A stretch of DNA of 60,131 nucleotides from Bacteroidaceae bacterium (GTDB lineage: Bacteria > Bacteroidota > Bacteroidia > Bacteroidales > Bacteroidaceae), in contig JAUUPT010000021.1 of assembly GCA_030843315.1 (NCBI GenBank), positions 1 through 60,131 on the forward strand. The letters are read 5' to 3'. The position numbers and the translations under genes are program-made. The notes under the pieces are model-generated. The model was not told the DNA's origin, did not search any database, and was given only the letters and a program-made list of their open reading frames with translations. Positions 23,222 to 30,722 of this stretch are shown here, piece after piece. Position 1 is the first letter of the stretch, and each line of letters starts with the position of its first letter.

Positions 23222-25441
23222 ATGGAACAAAATACTGAATTAGCGCTTGCATGGCAATTTATTGAAAACACAGGCACTCATCTATTCTTAACCGGTAAAG
23301 CTGGTACCGGAAAAACTACTTTCCTGCGAAAACTGAAAACAGAGAGTCCGAAGCGAACGGTGGTACTGGCACCGACGGGAATTGCAGCAATCAATGCGGG
23401 GGGAGTGACGATTCATTCTTTCTTTCAACTTCCTTTTGCTCCTTATGTGCCTGAAAGCTCGTTCAGTACGGACGGAAAGGCAAGTTACCGCTTTCAGTAT
23501 GGGAAGGAGAAAATCAATATTATCCGTAGCATGGACTTGCTGGTGATTGATGAAATCAGTATGGTACGCGCAGACTTGCTGGATGCGGTAGATGCTGTAC
23601 TGAGACGCTTCCGTGATCGCAATAAACCCTTTGGCGGGGTGCAACTGCTGATGATTGGCGACCTGCAACAGCTGTCGCCCGTGGTGAAGGATGATGATTG
23701 GCAGATGCTGAGCAAATATTACGATACCCCTTACTTCTTTTCGAGCCAAGGCCTGAAACAAACGGAATACTGTACCATAGAACTGAAAAAAGTATATCGG
23801 CAAAGCGATGGGAACTTCCTCGACTTGCTGAACCGCATTCGCGAGAACCGCTGTGACGGGCAAGTGCTGGAGGCATTGAACCGCCGGTATCTCCCCAATT
23901 TTGAACCTTCCAAAGAGGAGGGTTACATCCGCCTGGTCACTCATAATTATCAGGCGCAGCGCATCAATGACCATGAAATGGAACAATTGCCTGGACGTTC
24001 GTTTGCCTTCCGTGCCACGATAGACGGGAAGTTTCCCGAATATTCATATCCCACGGACGAGGTGCTCGAACTGAAGTGCGGCGCACAGGTGATGTTCGTA
24101 AAGAACGATACTTCCGGTGAGCATCGTTACTATAACGGTATGATTGGCGAGGTGACCGCTGTTTCGGCAAAAGTCATCGAGGTGCGCAGCAAAGGGAGTG
24201 ATACTCCTTTTGTTCTGCAAGAAGAAGAATGGACGAATGCAAAGTACGTATTGGACGAGGAGACAAAGGAGATAACCGAGGCTATCGAAGGAACCTTTCG
24301 CCAGTATCCGCTGAAGCTGGCATGGGCCATTACTATCCACAAGAGCCAGGGACTTACATTTGAGCGTGCTATTATTGATGCAAGCGGTTCGTTTGCCCAC
24401 GGGCAGACGTATGTGGCATTGAGCCGTTGCAAGACGCTGGAAGGGGTGGTGCTCAGTGCACCGCTTTCGGCAAGGGCAGTTATCAGTGATAGTGCGGTAG
24501 ATACATTTACGGTAGAAGCGCGGAAGAGTGAGCCGGACGAACAGCGTTTCCGTTCGTTGCAGCAGACTTATTTCCTGGAATTATTGTCAGGCTTGTTCGA
24601 CTTTCAACCGATGGAGCAGGCTCTAAGGCGGTATGTGCGCTTAGTGGATGAACATCTGTATAAACTCTTCCCCAAGCAACTGGCTGCTTACAAAACAGAA
24701 ATAGAACGCTTTCATGAGAAGGTGACGAAGGTGGCACAGAAATTCAGCCTTCAATATACCCGCTTGATTGATGCGGCGCAAGATTATGCTACAGACGCTG
24801 CCTTGCAGAAGCGCATCAATGCCGGTGCCCTGTATTTTCAAGAGCAACTTCAACCACTGGACGCGGTAATGGGAAATACGGTGGTTACGGACAACAAAGA
24901 GTTGAAGAAGAAACTGCGGGATGCGATGGAAGAACTGACCGGTCTATTCGACTTGAAGTCCGACTTGCTGGATTTTGTATCAGTGAAAGGTTTCCATGTG
25001 GCGGAATATCTCAAGAAGAAGGCACTTCTTTCTATTGATGACTCCGCTCCTCAGAAGGGAAAGAGCAAGGAGAAAGCGGTAGCAGGGAAAGAAGAATTGC
25101 AAAAAAGAACCCGGGAGGAGAGCGATGGTACAAGGAAGAAGACGCGTGAAAGAAAAGCGGCTGCCCTCGAAGTGCCTTCGGATGTGCTGCATCCGGAACT
25201 ATACAATCAGCTGGTGGCATGGCGCAATGCAGAAGCTTCACAATTGGGATTACCTGTATATACCGTCATTCAGCAGAAAGCGATTTTAGGCATCAGCAAT
25301 CTCTTGCCTTCGGATAAATCCATGCTTGCGCGTATTCCGTATTTCGGAAAGAAAGGTGTGGAGAAGTATGGAGACGTGATTCTGGAAATGGTGCGCAGTT
25401 ATCGGAAAGAGAAGGGGCTGGCAGAGCCGGAAGTGTTTTAG
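23222..25441 (+). CDS. Pif1/RecD2-like SF1B DNA helicase with C-terminal HRDC-like domain
   Basis: 739 residues. Superfamily 1B helicase: Walker A G-K-A-G-T-G-K-T (25-32), Walker B V-I-D-E-I-S-M-V (about 108-115), Q-Q-L-S-P-V (motif III), and motifs V-VI T-I-H-K-S-Q-G-L-T-F-E and Y-V-A-L-S-R-C (about 375-405). The middle region is charged and helical. The last 80 residues or so (P-E-L-Y-N-Q-L-V-A-W-R-N-A-E-A ... I-P-Y-F-G-K-K-G-V-E-K-Y-G) resemble the HRDC nucleic-acid-binding domain of RecQ and RNase D. Probably acts on replication or recombination intermediates or G-quadruplexes. Single gene, convergent with the next. Confidence 0.9.
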   Translation: MEQNTELALAWQFIENTGTHLFLTGKAGTGKTTFLRKLKTESPKRTVVLAPTGIAAINAGGVTIHSFFQLPFAPYVPESSFSTDGKASYRFQYGKEKINIIRSMDLLVIDEISMVRADLLDAVDAVLRRFRDRNKPFGGVQLLMIGDLQQLSPVVKDDDWQMLSKYYDTPYFFSSQGLKQTEYCTIELKKVYRQSDGNFLDLLNRIRENRCDGQVLEALNRRYLPNFEPSKEEGYIRLVTHNYQAQRINDHEMEQLPGRSFAFRATIDGKFPEYSYPTDEVLELKCGAQVMFVKNDTSGEHRYYNGMIGEVTAVSAKVIEVRSKGSDTPFVLQEEEWTNAKYVLDEETKEITEAIEGTFRQYPLKLAWAITIHKSQGLTFERAIIDASGSFAHGQTYVALSRCKTLEGVVLSAPLSARAVISDSAVDTFTVEARKSEPDEQRFRSLQQTYFLELLSGLFDFQPMEQALRRYVRLVDEHLYKLFPKQLAAYKTEIERFHEKVTKVAQKFSLQYTRLIDAAQDYATDAALQKRINAGALYFQEQLQPLDAVMGNTVVTDNKELKKKLRDAMEELTGLFDLKSDLLDFVSVKGFHVAEYLKKKALLSIDDSAPQKGKSKEKAVAGKEELQKRTREESDGTRKKTRERKAAALEVPSDVLHPELYNQLVAWRNAEASQLGLPVYTVIQQKAILGISNLLPSDKSMLARIPYFGKKGVEKYGDVILEMVRSYRKEKGLAEPEVF

Positions 25442-25504
25442 AGTGATTAGTGATTAATGATTTGTTGATGTTGCTTGCAGTATATAGGCAAATCACTAAT
25501 CACT
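25442..25504. repeat. Inverted stop-linked repeats between convergent genes
   Basis: AGTGATTAGTGATT directly follows the helicase stop (25442-25455), and its perfect reverse complement (25491-25504) overlaps the stop of the opposing gene. Each is a copy of the stop-linked repeat family, so two copies in opposite orientation form a 14-bp stem with a 35-base loop. It may act as a two-way terminator. Confidence 0.65.
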
Positions 25505-26401
25505 AAACATTATCCTTATTCCTTCTTCCAACGTCCGCGGCCGATATCCCAATTCTTTTTGTGCCTTCTCGATGTTTAAACCACTAAAGCGGGGGCGGGG
25601 CGTCTTTTCTCCCATCTCCCGGGTGGTGACGGGACGGATAAGGGAACGATTCAAGCCCAGCACATCCGCTACACGGTAGGCAATATCCGCGATCGTCAGG
25701 CAATCGCTTCCACAAAGGTGGTAGATGCCGTTGTGCGGGTGATTAATCAGTTTCTCTACTCCCTGAGAGACGTCTCCGACAAAGGTAGGCGTGCGCCATT
25801 GGTCGGAAACGACAAATATTTCTTCATTACTTCTCAGCCGGTTGGCTACTAATTGGAGCACATTGCCATGTTGTCCGGGAAGAGCGGCACCGTAGACAAC
25901 GACCACACGTGCGATGGCGTAACTGCTACAAACAGCTGCAATACGCTTTTCTCCTTCTAATTTGGTATGACCATAGTAGTTGACGGGCGACGGAATATCC
26001 TCTTCAGTATATAACCGGTTGGTATCCCCGCTGAACACAAAGTCCGTGGAAAGATGAATCAAACGGCTGTGGTGTGCTTCACAACAATGTGCCAAATGCT
26101 CTACGGCAATGATATTGATGGCATCCGCCTCGTCGTGATGCGTCTCGCAATAATCGGGGACGGAGAGGGCAGAGGTATTGATGACAACATCGGGACGTAC
26201 TTCTTCGAACAGCTTCTCTAATGCCCGGCTGTCGCAAATGTCCGTGCGGATAAAGTGATAATCGCCCGAGTGGGGGCAGATGTCATCGTGCAGGGAACAG
26301 CCCGTGACCTGATAGGACAGATTGCGGGACAGGTCATTGAGGATGCGCCGGCCGGTGAAGCCGTTGGCACCTATAACCAGAAGTCTTTTTCTTGTTACCA
26401 A
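25496..26401 (-). CDS. RmlD-type SDR reductase (dTDP-4-dehydrorhamnose reductase-like)
   Basis: 301 residues. Extended short-chain dehydrogenase with NAD(P)-binding G-A-N-G-F-T-G (11-17) and the catalytic Y-x-x-x-K in Y-Y-G-H-T-K (Tyr143, Lys147); L-S-T-D-F-V-F-S-G (117-125) and the C-terminal R-P-R-F-S-G-L-N are typical of the RmlD family. No other rhamnose genes are nearby, so the substrate is unproven. It overlaps the upstream gene by 7 bp, suggesting one transcript with the secreted-protein gene. Confidence 0.85.
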   Translation of the reverse strand: MVTRKRLLVIGANGFTGRRILNDLSRNLSYQVTGCSLHDDICPHSGDYHFIRTDICDSRALEKLFEEVRPDVVINTSALSVPDYCETHHDEADAINIIAVEHLAHCCEAHHSRLIHLSTDFVFSGDTNRLYTEEDIPSPVNYYGHTKLEGEKRIAAVCSSYAIARVVVVYGAALPGQHGNVLQLVANRLRSNEEIFVVSDQWRTPTFVGDVSQGVEKLINHPHNGIYHLCGSDCLTIADIAYRVADVLGLNRSLIRPVTTREMGEKTPRPRFSGLNIEKAQKELGYRPRTLEEGIRIMFSD

Positions 26402-26997
26402 TATTGCGTCCCCCTTCCTTGCTGCACTTCGATTCGTATTCCGAACGCGCCGTTCGCCGATTTCATCTCAAAAGCGCCTTTAAAGTTATTCTTCTCCCAC
26501 GGCAAGGCGGAAGGGTTGGGAACTTTCCATCCATCCTTGTCATACTGGCCGTATGTATTGATTCGCATTCCGTTCTTCAGCGTGAAACTTCCCATCTGCA
26601 GGTTGTCGGTAGAACCCCAGAAACTGCTCAGTCCGAAAGGATTGGAACTGTAGAACTGGGAATTGTTGAGGTAGAACATATTGGAGAGCCCTTGCGAATA
26701 GGTCACATTCGGATTCAACCGGAAGATGCTGTTGTAGTCCTTGCTGGCATCCGGCACTTCCAGTGTAAAGCGGGGCAGCGTGGGGGCGGACAGATTCATC
26801 ATTCCCATATCGAGCAGGAAACCGTCGTAGTTCTTCACATTCGGAAGGGGATTTCCATCCGAGAGGGGGATTCCTTCGGGAGATACGCCTTCGGGCACGG
26901 ATGTTGTCCGCACGCTGTCAGTGGGCATCCCGTTCTGTGCACTGACAGTGGCGATGCCTGCAAGCAAAGCAATGATACAGAAGAAGATTCGTTTCAT
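26395..26997 (-). CDS. Secreted protein of unknown function
   Basis: About 200 residues from ATG 26997 (an ATG four codons upstream at 27009 is also possible); the chosen start gives a clean signal peptide M-K-R-I-F-F-C-I-I-A-L-L-A-G-I-A-T-V-S-A ending in A-Q-N. The mature part has no recognised domain. It is rich in Asn, Ser, Phe and Gly, with short strand-like stretches (M-R-I-N-T-Y-G-Q-Y-D) as in small outer-membrane or surface proteins. Its start (A-Q-N-x-x-P-x-D-S) resembles that of the next gene to the right (27119), so the two may be related or work together. Confidence 0.75.
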   Translation of the reverse strand: MKRIFFCIIALLAGIATVSAQNGMPTDSVRTTSVPEGVSPEGIPLSDGNPLPNVKNYDGFLLDMGMMNLSAPTLPRFTLEVPDASKDYNSIFRLNPNVTYSQGLSNMFYLNNSQFYSSNPFGLSSFWGSTDNLQMGSFTLKNGMRINTYGQYDKDGWKVPNPSALPWEKNNFKGAFEMKSANGAFGIRIEVQQGRGTQYW

Positions 26998-27118
26998 ATC
27001 CTTGTTCACATTTTAAGTTTACGTCCGCACGGCATGGCGAACTGAACAAAGATACCTTTTTCCCTCTATTCCGTGAAATTTCTTTGCATTATTTCTAATT
27101 ACTTACCAATACGAATGC

Positions 27119-27928
27119 CTACTTGCCCAGACGGATGACCGGATGAAGTATGGGTACTGTGGTCCATTTCATCTTCGTGGGGTCGTACACGCGCTCCATG
27201 CCGCCGTGTATCTCGACGTGGTTGCTCACTTTCCATTCCATCACTATGCCGTAATTGCTTTGAGGATACATCGGGTTCATATATCCGTGGAAGGAATTGC
27301 TTTTCCCGTAACCTGAGTATTGTCCGAAGACACGTACGCGCAGATGGTCATTGATGCGGTAGGCGAGCGAAGCATTCAGCCCTAAATCCCATTGCGTACC
27401 CCTCGGAGCATCAGGATTGGCAAACTGCGCGCCCGCTATGGAAGAGGGCATTGCCATCGAGTAATTGGCGGCATATACTCCGCCGCTCAGTTCCCAACGC
27501 TCGTCGGGGCTGAAATAGGTGATGCCCGCTCCGGCTTGCATCATGGAACCCATCGCCGGATAGGTAGAGTGGTCGCCGTACATGGTCAGTATAACTTCCG
27601 GTGAAAGCAGGAAGGACGCATAACGCTGAAAGTCCATATCAAAGATATCGCTTTGAAAGTGTATCTTTTTCATATCCGTCCAGGGGAGAGGCTTCACGTA
27701 TTCGGGAAGGGTGATGCGAAGATCGACCTCGCCCGGCTGTTCCGTTTGGAGACTCTGCTCCGGCTGACTTTCATCGAAAGAACCGGTGTGCTTGCTTTCT
27801 CTCGGCGAAGAAAGGTTTTGCTCCTTTACTACCGGGAGACGGTTCTTTATTGTGTCCGCCGGAAGTTCGTTCTGGGCATAGGCGCAGAGAGCGGAGAGGA
27901 TGAACAATGAAAATAATAACTTTCTCAT
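27119..27928 (-). CDS. Secreted beta-rich, probably outer-membrane protein of unknown function
   Basis: 269 residues with a signal peptide (M-R-K-L-L-F-S-L-F-I-L-S-A-L-C-A-Y-A-Q-N). After a Ser/Gln-rich linker (about 20-75), residues 105-269 alternate aromatic and polar residues (W-E-L-S-G-G-V-Y-A-A-N-Y-S, R-V-R-V-F-G-Q-Y-S-G-Y-G-K, V-E-I-H-G-G-M-E-R-V-Y), consistent with a small barrel. It lies 21 bp after the response-regulator gene in the same direction, so it belongs to that operon. No family was recognised. Confidence 0.75.
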   Translation of the reverse strand: MRKLLFSLFILSALCAYAQNELPADTIKNRLPVVKEQNLSSPRESKHTGSFDESQPEQSLQTEQPGEVDLRITLPEYVKPLPWTDMKKIHFQSDIFDMDFQRYASFLLSPEVILTMYGDHSTYPAMGSMMQAGAGITYFSPDERWELSGGVYAANYSMAMPSSIAGAQFANPDAPRGTQWDLGLNASLAYRINDHLRVRVFGQYSGYGKSNSFHGYMNPMYPQSNYGIVMEWKVSNHVEIHGGMERVYDPTKMKWTTVPILHPVIRLGK

Positions 27929-27949
27929 AAATAGTAGTTTAGTTTCTGT

Positions 27950-28669
27950 TTAGTTCACTATCAGTTTATAACCTATTCCGCGTACGTTGACAATGCGGAT
28001 GCGGTCGTCCTGTGAGAGTTTGTGCCGCAGTTTGGTGATGAATACGTGCAGGCTGCGGGAGTTGAAGAAACTGTCGTCTCCCCATAGGTCGAGCAATACG
28101 TTTTGGGTGTTGACTACCTGGTTGCGGTTTTCGCAGAGGCGCTTCAATATCTCCGATTCGCGGTGGGAGAGTTCCATCTCCGTATCTACGTGTGGCGAGA
28201 CGAGGGTGCCTACAAAGGTGAGCCGCTGCGTGACGGAGTTGAAGCGGTAATCGCCTATCTCGAAGCTGGTGACTTCCTTCGGCTTCCCGTCCGCAAAGGA
28301 GAAGGCGCGGCCTACGAGGGCTTTGATGCGAATCATAAGTTCCTGCATTCCGAAAGGCTTCTTCAGGTAATCGTTGGCACCCAGCTCAAAGCCTTCCACT
28401 ACATCGTTGATGGCGGAACGGGCGGTGAGGAACAGTACCGGGGTGCGCTTGTCCGTCTGCCGGATGCGGCGCACCATCTCAAAGCCGTCCATGCGGGGCA
28501 TCATCACGTCCGCCACCAGTACATCGGGGCGAAGGTCGAAGAACAGGCGCAGGCCCTCTTCACCGTCGGCGGCGGTGTGGATGATAAAGTTCTGTCCTTC
28601 CAGCGTATCTTTAATAATCATGGCGAGGGTTTGTTCGTCCTCAACCAGAAGTACGGTTATCTTTTCCAT
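27950..28669 (-). CDS. OmpR-family response regulator
   Basis: 239 residues. Receiver domain (about 3-120) with acidic pair Glu10-Asp11, phosphoacceptor Asp54 in L-V-A-D-V-M-M-P, Thr82 in F-L-T-A-R and Lys104 in Y-L-K-K-P-F. C-terminal winged-helix DNA-binding domain (about 138-237) ending in V-R-G-I-G-Y-K-L. It is downstream of its kinase, 9 bp apart. Compared with B. fragilis RprY from memory the sequence differs, so I give no symbol. Confidence 0.93.
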   Translation of the reverse strand: MEKITVLLVEDEQTLAMIIKDTLEGQNFIIHTAADGEEGLRLFFDLRPDVLVADVMMPRMDGFEMVRRIRQTDKRTPVLFLTARSAINDVVEGFELGANDYLKKPFGMQELMIRIKALVGRAFSFADGKPKEVTSFEIGDYRFNSVTQRLTFVGTLVSPHVDTEMELSHRESEILKRLCENRNQVVNTQNVLLDLWGDDSFFNSRSLHVFITKLRHKLSQDDRIRIVNVRGIGYKLIVN

Positions 28670-28678
28670 AATGCTCTT

Positions 28679-30358
28679 TTATATCCTTATCGTAAACTTA
28701 CTTCCTTTCCCCGGTTCGCTCTTCACGCTGATGCTGCCCCCGTGCTTCTCCGTCATCGTCTTTACGTAGAACAGTCCCAGTCCGTAGCCCTTCACGTCGT
28801 GCAGGTTACCCGTAGGCACGCGATAGAACTTGTCGAAGATAAGCTTCTGTTTTTCGGCGGCGATGCCGATGCCGTGGTCGCTGACGGAGATTTCGGTCTG
28901 CCCGCCCTGTCCGGTATCTACTTTGCGGCAACGGATGTTGACCTCTGCCTCGCCGTGCGAGTACTTGATGGCATTATCCATCAGATTGCTGATGATATTG
29001 CTGAAATGCGTGCGGTCGGCAATCAGGGTCAGGTCTTCCGGTTCGATGTCTACCGTGATGTGTACGGGCTTTTCCGCTTTCAGCTTGTGCTGCTCGATGA
29101 GCGGTTCCAGGATTTCGCGTACCGGCAGTTCTTCGGGATGCAGGCGGAACGTCTTGCGGCGCTCCATACTCATGGAGAGTATCTGCTCCACCAGTCCGCT
29201 AAGGCGTTGAAGTTGTTCCTGGCAGATGCGCAGGTACTTGTCCCGTTGCTCTTTCTCCTCTGCCTGGTTGAAGTTGAGCAGGGCATCGTTGGCGGCGTAG
29301 GCCACGGCGATAGGGGTCTTCAGTTCATGGGTGACGTTATTGGTGAAGTCGCTCTTCATCTCTTCCAGCGTCTTTTGCTTCAAGATGGTGCGAATCAGGA
29401 ACCAGAAGGAGAAGGACAGGATAACCAGTATGACGAACGACGTGGCAAGGATGCCCGACATCTGCCGCAACACCAGCAAGCCCACGGGTTCCATCTGCAA
29501 GCGATAGCTCTGATTAGTGTTGATGTCGAAAGAATAATTGTAGGTCATGGCTTTGGGGCTGGGCACATATCCGGGCGTCCCTATCACTTCCAGCGTATCG
29601 ACAAAGGCGAAAGTAGAATTCGGGCTGCCGCCTTTGTGCAAGTGCATCAGCCGATGGGGCAGGTTGACGCCGCGTTCTTGCAGCAATACGGTCAGCAGAC
29701 TGTCGTAGAGGGCTACGTCGGGGTCGGTGATAATATCCAGCCCGGAGTGCAGTCCGCGTTGGAAGTAAGTGGCAAGTTCCAGCATGGTGTTCTGGTTGCG
29801 CAGAATCATTTCCAAACCGCCCTTTGCCGACAGCGCCGCCCTGGGAGTATCACTCGTCGCTTCTTCCAAGCCTTGCCGGGCAGAGTCGGGATTCATCCAT
29901 TCCGCTCTTTCTTTCCCTTTCCGGTTGTCTATAAACAGCACACTGTCTTCTTTGCTCAGCGAGGGATAATTATTATGAACTCTGATTTCTATACGGTTGG
30001 AGTCGTTACGGCAACTTACTGAAACGCTGTCCGTCTTGGAGTCCAGCTTTGCCTGCATGGCAGCGTATTTCAGGGAATCTTCATTGCTGACGGTGGTGGT
30101 GCTGCGCACATACGACTTTCCGTCATCATATCCCGCCGATACGCTCACTTCTCCGTGGTCCACGTTGTCCTGCTGCATTTTGTCAATGCGCATCATCATC
30201 TCGTTATAGTCGCTCATGCGCATGGCTTCGTTGATGCCTCGCACCATATCGTCGTGCATGGTGTGGTATAACCCCGTGAGCCAGTAGGTCTGATAGGCAA
30301 AGATGCCCAGCAGGGACACGACAACAAGCGTGGCAATATATTTGAACGGTAGTTTCAT
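28679..30358 (-). CDS. Two-component sensor histidine kinase
   Basis: 559 residues from ATG 30358, chosen because it starts M-K-L-P-F-K-Y-I-A-T-L-V-V-V-S-L-L-G-I-F-A (a membrane anchor); the frame is open further to 30553 but that part lies upstream of the predicted promoter. Parts: TM1 (about 6-27), a periplasmic sensor of about 270 residues with no known fold recognised, TM2 (about 300-322), HisKA with phosphoacceptor His in T-H-E-L-K-T-P (near residue 343), and HATPase with N-L-M-D-N-A-I-K-Y-S and D-H-G-I-G-I. Fully equipped kinase. It shares an operon with the regulator at 27950 and is divergent from an outer-membrane protein gene. Confidence 0.93.
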   Translation of the reverse strand: MKLPFKYIATLVVVSLLGIFAYQTYWLTGLYHTMHDDMVRGINEAMRMSDYNEMMMRIDKMQQDNVDHGEVSVSAGYDDGKSYVRSTTTVSNEDSLKYAAMQAKLDSKTDSVSVSCRNDSNRIEIRVHNNYPSLSKEDSVLFIDNRKGKERAEWMNPDSARQGLEEATSDTPRAALSAKGGLEMILRNQNTMLELATYFQRGLHSGLDIITDPDVALYDSLLTVLLQERGVNLPHRLMHLHKGGSPNSTFAFVDTLEVIGTPGYVPSPKAMTYNYSFDINTNQSYRLQMEPVGLLVLRQMSGILATSFVILVILSFSFWFLIRTILKQKTLEEMKSDFTNNVTHELKTPIAVAYAANDALLNFNQAEEKEQRDKYLRICQEQLQRLSGLVEQILSMSMERRKTFRLHPEELPVREILEPLIEQHKLKAEKPVHITVDIEPEDLTLIADRTHFSNIISNLMDNAIKYSHGEAEVNIRCRKVDTGQGGQTEISVSDHGIGIAAEKQKLIFDKFYRVPTGNLHDVKGYGLGLFYVKTMTEKHGGSISVKSEPGKGSKFTIRI

Positions 30359-30384
30359 AGTTGTCTGCGAATCTGATTGTGGAA

Positions 30385-30392
30385 CAAAGATA
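30385..30392 (-). promoter_or_regulatory. -7 element of the two-component operon
   Basis: On the minus strand TATCTTTG, matching TAnnTTTG, 27 bp before the kinase ATG. Transcription would start near 30379. Confidence 0.6.
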
Positions 30393-30430
30393 GGACTAAT
30401 ATCGGGAGCATCACCATCCGGTAAGACTAA

Positions 30431-30481
30431 ATAACACTTCCGATAACACTGGATAACACTCGGTAAGCCGGCGATAACACT
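30431..30481. promoter_or_regulatory. Four direct repeats ATAACACT, probable regulator binding sites
   Basis: Exact copies of ATAACACT at 30431, 30443, 30453 and 30474, spacing 12, 10 and 21 bp, close to one or two helical turns. They lie about 40-90 bp upstream of the -7 box of the two-component operon, where OmpR-type regulators bind tandem half-sites. Self-regulation is an inference. Confidence 0.5.
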
Positions 30482-30549
30482 GTGTTTCGCGGAATCTGCC
30501 GTACTTTGCAAACGCAGACAATCGTTGCTACAATCTGTGCCAAAGTCTA

Positions 30550-30703
30550 TCACCGATAGTTTGTTAGTCTTAAACTAATGGTTTATCAGTTTTAAACCAT
30601 CAGTTTACTACTATTAAACCGATGATTTACTACTATTAAACTGATGGTTTACTACTATTAAACTGACAGTTTATAACAATTAAACTATAATAAACTATTA
30701 ACC
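30550..30703. repeat. 22-bp-pitch palindromic array E (7 units)
   Basis: Units start at 30550, 30572, 30594, 30616, 30638, 30660 and 30682, exactly 22 bp apart. The core is a 13-bp palindrome such as AAACTGATGGTTT or its complement AAACCATCAGTTT, with 9-bp linkers (ACTACTATT in three of them). First and last units are diverged. The array ends 19 bp before the ATG of the outer-membrane protein, so it must lie in or next to that gene's promoter. No TAnnTTTG was found there. Confidence 0.88.
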
Positions 30704-30722
30704 TGTTAATAATGAATGGAAT

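Noticed and set aside
28103..30022. A 639-codon open frame on the plus strand opposite the sensor kinase
   Set aside because: The kinase on the minus strand has all its motifs; the plus-strand frame has no recognisable domain and is the product of codon bias on the opposite strand.
30359..30553. N-terminal extension of the sensor kinase
   Set aside because: The extra 65 residues come before a normal membrane anchor and overlap the predicted promoter and the ATAACACT repeats.
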